From contig CM077116.1 of the NCBI GenBank assembly GCA_039619475.1, positions 100,051,164 to 100,115,163 of the forward strand: a stretch of DNA of 64,000 bases. Reading direction: 5' to 3'. The notes under the pieces are model-generated. The model had not been told where the DNA came from, searched no databases, and worked only from the letters and a program-made list of their open reading frames with translations. The position numbers and the translations under genes are program-made. This document shows, one piece after another, positions 33,149-44,500 of the stretch; the stretch's first letter is position 1, and the number at the start of each line of letters is the position of its first letter. The stretch is from Icerya purchasi. Its lineage: Eukaryota > Arthropoda > Insecta > Hemiptera > Monophlebidae.

Positions 33149-34555
33149 TATTATATAACCACCTACATAAATCTATGAAAACTACTTATTCGATAACTTT
33201 GTTTTACATAATCGTATTTTTTATTTATTCTTTCTGTTATTATTTCCTCTAAATTTGTTTTTCCTGCAACCAAGGAACCAACTACTCACTTTAATTATTA
33301 TCAGCTCCAATTTTCTCTGATCTGCAATTTTTTAAGCTCATCTTGTCTATCATCTAAGATTTTTATTTTAACAGCGATATATGAGGTACCAAGTCTCCTT
33401 GAATAATATTTTATTTTTATTTTTTCTTCCTACTGCACATAATTTTCCACTGTCTATACATCTCATATTTTCATTAACAGAAACATTTATTTTATACTTA
33501 TCACTTTTTTTTTGTTTTTTTGACTTTTTGTATTCCGCTATTCGCCAAAATTTTTATCTTTATTTTATTAACTTAATTATAAGTAACAAATTTAATATCA
33601 GAAATACTTTCCCATGGTTTTCTGTATAACAAAAAAAAAAAGTCATTACTTGGAAATACGCGTTAGATCAATTATTAATTGAACAGAAAATGTATAAATC
33701 CTGCCTAAACCAATTTTAAATAATGTACTTTTTAAAACTATTAAAAAATATGGTAGTCATTGTTTTCCTACTGGCCTCTATATGGTTGTTGGAATATAAT
33801 TACTTCTTTTTATTCATTTTCAAATATTATTTTAAGCTCATTCTCAATCGTCATTTGTCAATAATAAAAATATAAATATATCTTATGTAAGCTTTGATTT
33901 TTATATATTACGTTAATTTAATTAATTTTACAAAGTTAGTTTACTGATTTCGATAATAATATCTTTTCATTATCATCATTCATTGAGCTATATTCTGCAT
34001 CATCTCCATCTAGAAACACGTGTCCCCCACTAATTTGTATCCAGTATAAATTATAGAAAATAAGATCCTTCAGCTGACAGTTCTAATACAGCTCTCCTAT
34101 TTTACAAACCGTTAACTTTCAAGTTTATTTTACGGGTCACTTTGCCTTCCATACAAAAAAGAAAACACCAGTTTCTATAGAAATCCTCTACTTGAATATG
34201 TTGTAGAATCGTAACTTCCTCATTATAAAAAACCTCGTCACGTAACAGCAATCTACTGTAATTTCTTCCATGTTCCCCACTAAAACAAGATACCTCCACC
34301 ACCATCTACAAAGAATAAAAGAAGATCGAGTTGTCTCCACTATCTCCTAAAACCACTCCTCGCATTAAGATGAAAATAATAATCTCTGATTTATTTCTTT
34401 AAGGTCACATTCATACAAAAATCACTAGTAATGGCAACGCGACTTCTGCTAGAATTAAGTACTCTCTTTGATGTTTGCTTTACAGCAGAGCTTAAAAAGT
34501 TAAACAAAAATTTGATTTATTTAACAACATTGTACATTTATTTCGCGAATTCATT
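33149..34555. other. AT-rich DNA with one unassigned minus frame
   Basis: No recognised gene. Minus frame 34305-34102 (MVVEVSCFSGEHGRNYSRLL, then LRDEVFYNEEVTILQHIQ) has a protein-like residue mix but no motif I know. A nearby minus stretch at about 34020-33970 reads LDGDDAEYSSMNDDNEKI. Both may be remnants of one decayed gene or transposon. Confidence 0.3.
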
Positions 34556-34919
34556 GACTCGTGTAGGACCGTATCTAAGAGGAGTTTTCCGGGTCCACCC
34601 CCCCTTCCCCGAAATGGCTGCGAAATAATAGCTGCTTGAATTAAATGGAACGAAATTCAGAATAAATTTATTTCTTTTCAATTTTTGACAAAAGAAAAGA
34701 AAATTAAAATTTTTATCAATTCTATGGAAACGACTATTTTTTATTTGTTTTTATTGTAGTGCTCAAATATTGCATATACAATAATTGACTACAAAGCTTT
34801 AGTGTACCATTTATAAATAAATATTTCTTGATAACACACACACACACACGCACACACATATTATAAAACAAAATCGTACCCCCCCCCAATTTTGGTCTAG
34901 AAACGGCCCTAGATTCGGG
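34556..34919. mobile_element. hAT-like MITE with imperfect 8-bp duplication
   Basis: The element 34564-34911 (348 bp) has terminal repeats TAGGACCGTATCTA and, inverted, TAGGGCCGTTTCTA (12 of 14 identical). Flanks GACTCGTG (34556-34563) and GATTCGGG (34912-34919) match at 6 of 8. It carries C-runs near both ends and a CA microsatellite (34838-34858). No coding capacity. Confidence 0.6.
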
Positions 34920-35929
34920 CGTTCATTTTTTCTAGTACATAATTCGTAAAATAGGTGTGTAAAAACCATTGTAAGATGGATAAAATTTGATTTAGCTTTT
35001 CAAGCCATGGTTTACAGTGTATTGAAGGTATATAATTTGCTCCAAGTTTGAATCCGTCCAGGATTTAAATGAGTCGAATCCACAGTTACAGAAAAAGGGA
35101 CTCACCATTTAGGGTATTGTCAAGTTTTAATTAACAGAATATTAATTTATTTTCGACTAAGAAGTAATTTATCAATTTAATAATTCTTTAATACCTATTT
35201 AATTAATTATCTTTTAATCCGCTATCGAGTTGTACTTAGCAATGTATAAGAAATTAAATAAAAGATCTAAAGATCTAATAGCTTTTAATAAATAACAGTT
35301 AGAGTTGGAGTTATTTTGTGATTTAAATAAATTACCTGTAGATCCGAATTCAAACGATCCAATCGCAGAAATAACTCACATTATACACTTCTACAGTGCA
35401 CGTTTATATTAAAAGATATTTATTTATATAACACAAATGACTATAATACTTTTGCCAATTTTCTTTTAATTAATTTTATTTAAACAACTTAAAATATTAA
35501 CTTCAAATATTGTATGTTTAAAATAACGTCTTATATATAAATATTATTTATCAAACTTATAAGACTATTAAAGAAGTAAAAAATTATCTGAAAAGTGTTA
35601 ACAACTACCATTGGATGGAAACAAATACATGTGATACATTATCAGAATTAATCGGACCACAGGATAAACAGTTAAAAACAAATTGACGAACACCAATGGA
35701 TGCACAAGTTGAAGAAAAAAATAATACCGATGTTTTATATCCATAATTATGATTAATAAAAAAATAATTTTACATAAAGAAATAAATAACAGTAAGGAGC
35801 AATAAATTCAAATTTTCAAACTATTGCTTATAATTTTACCCAATACAATTCACTACTAATGATTATACTGAATTAATAATAAAGGTAATAGGCAAAGTAA
35901 ACATCTGAAAAGGAATAATGAAAAAATTA
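34920..35929. other. AT-rich DNA, nothing supported
   Basis: No coding or repeat boundary recognised. Confidence 0.5.
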
Positions 35930-36250
35930 TCTATATATATAAAAAGTATGTCTGTATGTCCTCTATGGACTCTGAAACTATCCATTCGATTTTTATGAAA
36001 TTTGGGCAGTTTAATTATAGGGTTAGGGGGAACAGTGTAGGCAACTTCAAAGTCAAAAAAATAAATAAATAAATTATAAAATTAATAAAAATTGATCGAA
36101 AATGCGGCCAACTAGCGCCAAAACACCAATTACCATCATTCCCGACAGATGGCGCCACAGTGAAGAAATTATTCCAGTATGCGTTATTTAGATCGCGGTC
36201 GGGAATTCTGTCATTCAACGGGTTTCTATGGGATCCTTTAATAGTATTGT
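35930..36250 (+). mobile_element. Helitron 5' terminal region
   Basis: Starts TCTATATATATAAAAAGTAT after an A, then TGTCTGTATGTCCTCTATGG and ACTCTGAAACTATCC, ATTTTTATGAAATTTGGGCA. This is the arthropod Helitron 5' pattern (TC start; 'GACTC-GAAACTA...GATTTTxATGAAATTTGG'). A partner 3' end lies at 39511. Whether both belong to one 3.6-kb element is not proven. Confidence 0.55.
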
Positions 36251-37460
36251 ATATATAAAACTCAATTGCGCATGTATAAAAATATCATATTTTGAGCATG
36301 GCTCGACTGATTTAGCTGTTTTTTTGTTTTTTGTTGTGTTCCTAATTGTCAGGACAAGGTTTGTATGAAAGAAAATTTTAGAAAAACTCATCGAAGAAGT
36401 GAAACATTAAAAGAATTTGGCAAAAATGGCGTCACGATGTGACACGCTCGGTTTGTCAGTTCTGCTGTCACATGATTTCACAACAACAACAAATTCCGCA
36501 CTGAATATTGATATTTTTTTGGGAAAAAGAATTAAATTGAAAACGATAGTTCAGTGTGTTATCGGTGGTGTTCAAAACATTAGTGCATTTAAAACCGTAA
36601 AATTCATCAATTAAAATTTAAATAAAATGATTACTATGGTAAATGATAGACTCTAAATGACATTTTATTAATTTCTGGTGTAAGTGTAATAAATACGTTG
36701 TGTTCCGTTACTTCTCTTTTTGCATTACTGAAATCATCAAAGCGCCATGGCATGATCTAAACAAACAAATCTCACCCCTAGCTTAGCTGCTGTAATCATT
36801 GCAGAAAGTTTTAAAAAAAAAGGTATGTTTTCTATTATTTTTTACAGAGAAATAAAAAATCCTACAACGAAATTTTTAATATTTGCTACCAAGAATGTTA
36901 TACACACTCAAATTCGACATCCGTACGCAACTACAGTAATGCGGCGGTGCGCTGCAATTGATGAAAACGGATCTGGTACTAATGAACATAATTAGAAAAC
37001 GAAAAACAAATTTCTTTGCACATTTTATGAGACGACCAACAATTCATCTTCTCTAAACAATAATGATAAAATCGGTAGAATGAAAAAGAGGGCTAGGAGG
37101 AAGGATTTTTTGGCTCCATAATATTAAGACATGAACTGGAGTTACAAAAGTAGGAAAATTATTGCAGGTCGCAAGAAGTCGAAACAAATTTCGTCAAATG
37201 GTGGAGTCCATGAAAAGTAGTTAAGCTACACCCGGATCGGGTTACACGAAAAAGAAGACGAAATGTATCTTTATTTATACCGCCACCGTAAACAAACCAT
37301 TTTCTCTTATTTTATGAGCAGGATATTTCATTTTTCGATTTTTAATGCCTTCGAATAGTTTTCGTTGTTCCCCTATTCTTGCTATCACTGGCGCATTTGT
37401 TACATGTTCAGCACCAGAGCTACTCTTCTTTTGTAATCTGCACTCATGGTTCACGTTTTT
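36251..37460. other. Presumed Helitron interior or neighbouring DNA
   Basis: No Rep or helicase coding motif seen. Short frames only (36417-36614 is one without known motifs). If it is part of a Helitron, it is non-autonomous. Confidence 0.35.
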
Positions 37461-37464
37461 TTTT

Positions 37465-37660
37465 TAAATAAATGTATGCATGCATGTCTGCCGTTCTGTA
37501 TGTCTTCGATAGACTCCTCGAAACTATCCATCCGATTTTTATGAAATTTAGACAGTGCATTTATGGGGTCACGAGGAACAATATAGACTATTTAAAAATA
37601 AAAAAAAACATGACAAAATTCATTTTCGCGGGTTTAAGGGATTTTCACAAATTATAAAGC
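37465..37660 (+). mobile_element. Second Helitron 5'-like segment
   Basis: GATAGACTCCTCGAAACTAT, CCATCCGATTTTTATGAAAT and GGGGTCACGAGGAACAATAT repeat the order of words found at 35960-36040. It lacks the clean TC start, so it is a decayed or internal copy. Confidence 0.5.
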
Positions 37661-38890
37661 TGAATGAGTATGGGGCAATACAGACGATAGCTCAGAAAAC
37701 ATAAACAACACCGAAAAAGATATACATATATATGTATTGTCATGGTTATTTTTTTCTTTTCTTAGTTCGGGTATTCGTAAAACATTTTATGAAGCATTTT
37801 TTGTATGTTTTTCGTGTTCAGAATTATTCAGACCTATTTGTATTTAGTTCACGATTTTGAATCGCTTAAAACCCAATTGTTTCTGTTAACAGTTATAAAA
37901 TATCTGATTGCAAAATCGCTGTTCTTTAATTTTTGCCTTTCTTGACTTTTTTTATTCATTATTTGTATTATTTCCTAATAACCCATGTTCGCATGTGCCA
38001 TCCATCCGTTACTAGCGTATTATCCGTTGATATTTGTGGTTTAATGTGTGTTCGGTATTTTCGAAACCTTTGGTTATGTACCCATAAAATATTCAACAGA
38101 AGAAAAAGGCGAATATTATAATTTAATTTCTGAGGACGGCATGGTTTTGTGAGCCGAGCAACTGCTCGGTGCGCCAGGTATTTACAATTAAATAACACGA
38201 AGCATGATGCAGTTAGGCAATGATGTTTCGTTCGATAGCCCCAATTCTGCTGCAGTTAACGGAAAAGTGTAAACAAAAACGATAGTGTGCGTTAGATTAT
38301 GCCCCGATAGCTGACGAGCCCAAAAATAAGTAAATAAATAATTAAAAACAAAAGGTTACAGATAAAATTCATTTGTTGCCTTAATTATTATTTTCGAGGG
38401 AGGTAATTCTTTCTAACTGACGATGATCAGTTTATCATATTTAATTTAAGGTTGTAGCGTACCACACTTAGCAAAAAAAAAAAAAAAAAAGAAAACCTCC
38501 ACCATAAAAGGTTGTTCTAACATTTGTGAATTGTGGCGAATCACATTTACCATCGTGAAATGATCGTAACACTAAACTAAATGTATAATAAACACGTGTA
38601 AGAAAACAACGTCATTGAATGATTGTTTAGCGAGTACGGTGCAAACCGGTCTGCATTTCTCTTAAACACGGTACACCTTAAATCGGGAAAAAGAGAAGAA
38701 AATAATAAACGACCCGACTTGAGAAATACCATGAGAACTATAAGAAAAGTGAAAGATCTACACCACTCGGCAATCAGGTCAAGAAAGAAATTTGAGAAGC
38801 ACAAAAAGATTGTCCCAACAATGAGGCATTTATAACAACTGAAAAGTCCTTGATCCGAAATATTAGCCACCGGTAGCAAATCGAAAGATC
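37661..38890. other. Repeat-rich DNA
   Basis: Holds one extra copy of the arm sequence of the inverted repeat to the right (GTATGTTTTTCGTGTTCAGA at about 37803) and a GCTGACGAGCCCAAAAATAA word at about 38310 similar to the family-A LINE terminus. No gene recognised. Confidence 0.4.
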
Positions 38891-38898
38891 GATTGCGA

Positions 38899-39255
38899 AC
38901 ATTACAATAAGTGAATCAACTTGGACCGAAGTAGCAGTCTATTTTTTCAATTCTTTCTCTTTTTATATATAACCTGTTTGTAATTTTTTTATTTTTAACT
39001 TACGAATAAAGCACATTTACCGAAACGAAAATACGAATAGGTCTGAATAACTCGGAATACGAAAAACATACAAAAAATGGTTGATGCACTTATTGTAATG
39101 TTGTATGTTTTTCGTGTTCAGAGTTATTCAAGCCTATTCGAATTTTTGTTTCGGTAAATGTGCTTCATTCGTAAGTTTAAAAAAAAAAAAATATATATAT
39201 ATAAAAAGAGAAAAAATCGAAAAAGTGGACTACTACCCCGGTCCAAATTGTCCAC
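38899..39255. repeat. Long complex inverted repeat
   Basis: Arms of about 150 bases: 38921-39073 and 39103-39255, joined by a ~30-base loop. Inner arm: ACTTACGAATAAAGCACATT...GAAAAACATAC against its complement at 39105-39180. Outer arm: TTGGACCGAAGTAGCAGTCT against the complement at about 39225-39250. The loop word GTTGATGCACTTATTGTAAT also recurs inverted at 38899-38922. The transcript would form a long hairpin. Confidence 0.7.
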
Positions 39256-39419
39256 CTAAACTGTTATTATATCGCACTCATTCACATTCTAGCTGTGTAA
39301 GCCCTCATTTTAAGATTTCATTAAATTTTTGGAAAAAATTTTAAATTTCAAGAAAATTGAACGGCGCAGGATAACGAAAAATTGCACTTATTTTTTGAAT
39401 TTTGCTTTTGACAATAGTA

Positions 39420-39511
39420 GAAATTTAAAATATCGAAAAAAACGTTTCCTCAATCCGCTGATAGCAGACAAGCCAACGTTCAGGCAGAACAACGTCTGCC
39501 GGATTCGCTAG
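39420..39511 (+). mobile_element. Helitron 3' terminus (hairpin plus CTAG)
   Basis: GGCAGA-acaacg-TCTGCC (39483-39500) forms a 6-bp hairpin 11 bases before the terminal CTAG (39508-39511), followed by T. This is the classic Helitron 3' end, and the sequence AACAACGTCTGCCGGATTCG is typical of insect families. Confidence 0.7.
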
Positions 39512-39990
39512 TTTATTAATAAAAACAAAATCACCGATCCGAGTGATTAGTTTACATATAGTGATTAGATCAGGTTGAATTTCTCTTAAAATAATCATCT
39601 GAGTTGCTATTACTTGAGAGTTTCCATTTTACTTTTCATATACTATATACATATCCCTTTTGGCTCTATATGTTTTAACAGGGCAACTTTATTAGAAGTC
39701 ACATTGCCTTTACCAGTTGCTTTCTGCATTAACGTAGCCTAAGCAATAAGATTCCGATACGAAAGCAATAAAATGTAGTTCAGAAATTAACTCATATTAT
39801 TATATGAGTCAGCTTCCATTTACGCGATGCGGACAAGTAAATGATAAATAACAACCGTATCGGCATTGTAAAAGTGCTACATGTTCCGCTTTTTGTTGCT
39901 TGAGCTAGTAATTGTTTGTTTACATTATACATTTTAATCCATATATAATATAGGCGAACAAGAAATTAATATAAAATTTATCAAGATATT
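39512..39990. other. AT-rich DNA, nothing supported
   Basis: No coding or repeat signal recognised between the Helitron end and the hAT-like MITE. Confidence 0.5.
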
Positions 39991-40308
39991 AGAGAATACA
40001 ACATCGTCGCCTGCCGATAATCTAGGGAGGGACAAGATGAGTTGCCAGTCGCCGGGGGGTGGGGTGGGGGGAGGAGATGATAGAAAGAAGATATGAGTTA
40101 TAGGAAAAATAAAATTTATAAGTTGTAAAGGCTTAACATTTTATTAAACAAGAATAAAATCTTAATTAAAGCACAAGTTTTCCAAATTACCGATGATTAC
40201 GCGCCTATGAATACTCATCAATGCCAGTTGATTAAAAAGTTTCAAGGCTCCAGGGGGGAGGCAGCTGCCCCTTCCTGCCCCCCCGCTAGCGACGCCCATG
40301 AGAGAAAC
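39991..40308. mobile_element. hAT-like MITE (302 bp) with G-rich end
   Basis: The element 39999-40300 begins CAACATCGTCGCCTGCCG and ends with the complement of CATGGGCGTCGCTAGCGG; 12 of 18 positions match including CGTCGC. Flanks AGAGAATA (39991-39998) and AGAGAAAC (40301-40308) match at 6 of 8. Contains a strong G-quadruplex-type run (about 40053-40075). Non-coding. Confidence 0.6.
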
Positions 40309-40805
40309 ATTGGTACATTTATAACTTGCGCAACTATTGAATAGAGTAATAGAATTGTATAAAAGACAAAGCTTGGGAACTTGAATTTATTAAATATATT
40401 AAACGTATATTACAATTTTATTCAATAATATATGATATTTGCTAGTGAAACAAATAAATTTCGGATAAATCATATTGCTTAAATGGGCATTTAGTTGTAT
40501 CAAAATGTAATTGCTGCCGCTTTCGATTTAAAAACCACTCATCGGAATCATATTACTTGGGTGGGCGCTCTCCATAATACTTAATATATTGCATATTATG
40601 TATTTATTTTCTCAAAAAATTCGGTTTATGCATCGCATTAATAATTGAAACATATCAGAATTTAATGTTTTTGTTAAAATTAACATTTTAATGTAAAAAT
40701 TGAAATATTCATTACAGTTACAATTAGAATATTAACTTCAAAATATATCGATATTTTTTAGAGTCGAAACGATATTTAAAATGTAGTAAATTAAATACAT
40801 CGATA

Positions 40806-40848
<43 letters not shown>

Positions 40849-41278
40849 TTATTTATATCATTATTGTACCTAAACAACAAACAAAATAAGAAAATGTAAA
40901 GGGTTTTAGTAAGCTTTTTATTACTCAAATAAGGTTTCATTGTACACATGATTTACACATATTAAATATAAACTGTATCTGGAGATAATTCCGGGAACTG
41001 GTAAGACTTTTAAACTCGTTTTCTTTCTGTTAATATTGTATGATATTTGGTTTTTATAGCATTAAAAATGGTTAAAATTTAATGAAGCTAAAGGATTACA
41101 AATACCAAAACTTTTATTATATGCACATATATAAAGGAAAAATAGATAACATTTTGAGACAAGTTACAGAATTACTAATTCTGATAGAATAACAAAAAAA
41201 GTTTTTTTTTGTATTATTCGATACATTTTTGTGTTTCTGACAACTTGTAATTTTATATTTTTGATTAATTTTTTTTAG
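40309..41278. other. JKAMP upstream region
   Basis: AT-rich, with an AT microsatellite at 40808-40844. Would contain any 5' non-coding exon and promoter of JKAMP; no clear core promoter motif seen. Confidence 0.4.
40981..41000 (+). other. Possible 3' end of a JKAMP 5' non-coding exon
   Basis: A good splice donor (CTG|GTAAGAC, GT at 41001) lies 278 bases before the acceptor at 41277-41278. No ATG runs open through it, so it would be untranslated leader. The upstream limit cannot be seen. Weak evidence from the donor alone. Confidence 0.25.
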
Positions 41279-41282
41279 TCCA

Positions 41283-41500
41283 ATGACTCGATGCCCTGGC
41301 TTTTATTGTGGTCGAAATCCATTACCAGATGGAAGTTTTGGCGATTGTGGATCATGCCTGAGGGGCTATAAAGTTAATGAATCGCATTTTTGCGTTCCAT
41401 GTAATGATAAACCTACGAATTATGATTGGTTATTTTTAACTTTTACAGTCATGGTTCCGTTAATATTCCAGTTTCATTATATTGAGTTAGTAAAAATATA
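41283..41500 (+). CDS. JKAMP: JKAMP exon 1 (coding start)
   Basis: The exon proper begins at 41279 after a T-rich tract and AG; the first in-frame ATG is 41283. It carries the cysteine-rich lumenal-type head and first hydrophobic segment and ends in phase 2 before the consensus donor GTAAGT (41501-41506). Confidence 0.9.
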
Positions 41501-44500
41501 GTAAGTTTTTATTATTTTGTAACTGATCCTACTTTGAACGGTCACTTTCTACTTTTAGCAAAACTGGTAAAATTTGTTTAACAATTAATATTTTTTTTTA
41601 ATCATTTAAATCGATAAAAGTTTACTATCTGATTTTATATTTAATTCATGCTCTTAATGTTTTGTGCAGGTTAAGAATAATCTCAAAGACGAGTACTTAA
41701 AGTGAGAATTGAAATTGACGTCCGAAAAATTCTGAAATATATAATAATTAGAACTTCATATGTGATAAGAACATAAATAGTAATTAAAATGTTATGAAAA
41801 TAATCATTGAAATTAAAATTCCATTTTTATATTTTTATAATAAATATTTTTTGATCTTATGTTTCTAAATATGTTGTGCGTCAATAATTTTCATACTATT
41901 TTAGTAATTGCAAGGTTTATCTTTTAGAAATTAGCATTCAATGGAAATTTTAAACTTATAATATCAGTAATGTTCAGTAATTTTCTTTTATTTTTGCAAT
42001 TTTTTAATTTGATCGTCAAATAATTTAAAGGAAACTCTAATTTTAATTCAGTTTAACCACGTAAAATATATTTTATATGGTAATCGTTTTTCATTATCGT
42101 TACATACCTTTAAATGATTGTAGTTCTAAAACGATTATAGAGAAGATGAATGGAATGTATGTTTCTGCAATAATAGAGGTGTTTTATTCCGCTTTGTGCA
42201 CTCTATTATTAATGAACCCTGTTGGAACTTTCTCGTTAACATCGTGCCATGTTTCATCACTTGCTGATTGGTATACGTTACTATTTAATCCTTCGCCAAA
42301 TTACGAGGATACCGTATATTGTACCCAAGAAGCCGTTTATCCTTTGTAAGAAATTACTTTTTTTATTTTAAATTGTATTATTCATAAACGATTATATCAG
42401 TCTAATGAAAGTTTTATTTATTAACATTTAAATATTGTAATCTAAAATTTTTTAGGTATTCTATGATTTTCATATTCTACGCTCTAAATGTATTGATGTT
42501 AATTTTGATACGTCCGTGGTTTATAAGAAAATCAGTGGTTGATGTATACACTGCAAAAAGGACATTTTATGCGGCGCTTTACCTATACCCTATTCTGGCA
42601 GTGATTCATGCTGTTTTTGGCGGCATAATTTGTAAGTTACATAATCGCAATTTAAATATGCTCTATAGTACACATTGATTTAATTCTTTTTTTGTATAAA
42701 TGAGATACTAATTGTAGTAATTATTAGTTAATTATCATTTAGAATAATGAGTTGCATTAAATTAATGCTTCAATAAAGTTGAAACACTACCAAGTAGTAC
42801 ATTAAAATCTAAGTCGAATAATTAAAATTACTCGATTAAGAACTGAGTCCAGAATTTTCGATTCGGGTAATGCGATGGGTAACATTTTATCCGCTTACAG
42901 GTATAAAGAGTCAATTTTCGTCTTTTCTTTCAAAATGCAACAATTAATAGATACGGCCACTAATTTGTTTTAAAATTATTGTAATATATATATTAAAGGG
43001 AAAGTGAATTAATAAACGTTTAAAATCGCACCGTGACTCGATCAGTATATATCTTGCAAATGTTATTAGGAACTATAATTTTCCAAGACTGATTTACAAT
43101 TTTTACTTTGTCGCTAACATACGTTTTAAATTGTATAAAACCATAACATTAAAAACCTACAGCTGATCTGAAAAGAATATAAATTTATTTCAAAAATTTA
43201 AAAAAGATATTTTTTAATATACAAAAAGAATAAAACCTCGTTTAACAGGCAAAAATTTATTTACTACTGTTATGGGCCATACTTTTTATTCAAAAATTTA
43301 CTTGTAAAATTATTCAAAAAAATATTGTTACTTTTGATTCTGGCCCATTCAATCTTATACTTCACGTCTTCAATTTAGCACTTTTTTGTAGAATGTTTAT
43401 ATTTTTATTTAAATTATAAGTTAATTTTATTGAATTACGTAAATCTATTGTTTCACTTTAAACTATTTTCTTTTATAACTGATAATGTTGCGCAATTACA
43501 TTGAATTAACGGTTATTCGATGAACGAAAATGTCTTTTTTTCTTATTTTCAAAATCTTGATTATGAATTCTAGATTATCTTTAATGAAATAATAAAGTTC
43601 ACTGTGAACTCTTTCAATGAATCCACATTCGTTGCAAGTGTGACATCAGTACCAGTAGCAATTTTTGCCTTTTCATTTTTTAGTATTTGCGAATCTTCGC
43701 TACTTCCGAGTAACCCAGTTCAGTTTTATTAACGTTCAACACTTTTTAGTTTTCTGTGATAGCAGTTAATATCAGTTTTTCGAAGGATCAAAAATATTTT
43801 TATAGTGTAATCTTCGCCCGCTGAAAATACGTTTGTCACAATCGATTTCGAAGAGTAAAATATATTCTCACGTGCGATCGTTTTCATACGCTGATATAAC
43901 CAACTCAACAACTGCTCGATACGACAAACTACAGATAATTCTATAGTTCTCACGGCATATATATTTTGCTAGCTAATTTGAAAAGTGCATTTTAACTAAC
44001 AAACGAAATAATTCCAGTTTCGTCATTACTATAAAAGGTTTCAATTACGAAGGTTTAATAATTACTATTACTTTACTGTCCATGAACGAGAATTTTAAAA
44101 TCTGTTGAATTACTGTTAAATTGCAGGACCGACAACATACCTCATCATTCGTATTATTATAGTAACTTTTTAACAACAGTTTCATATGAAAATAATTGAT
44201 ACTGCGACATATGTAATGCATAATAAACTAATTCTTAATCCGATGTCTTCATGTATCTTATAAAAAGTAATTTTAAAGATTTGCAAAAAATTCATTAGCA
44301 TGATTTCTTAAAATTACACTGTATAAAACATTACAGGTTACGGATATGGAATATTATATTTTCCGTTATAAAAGAAAAATCTTATACTCATTTCAACTTT
44401 ACCGATTATTATACATATACCATAAAAATCATGCATGTATAAAGTTAAGTTGGAAGAAAAGGCAAGAGCTTGCTTCATTCTAGTGATAGCGAAGAATAAT

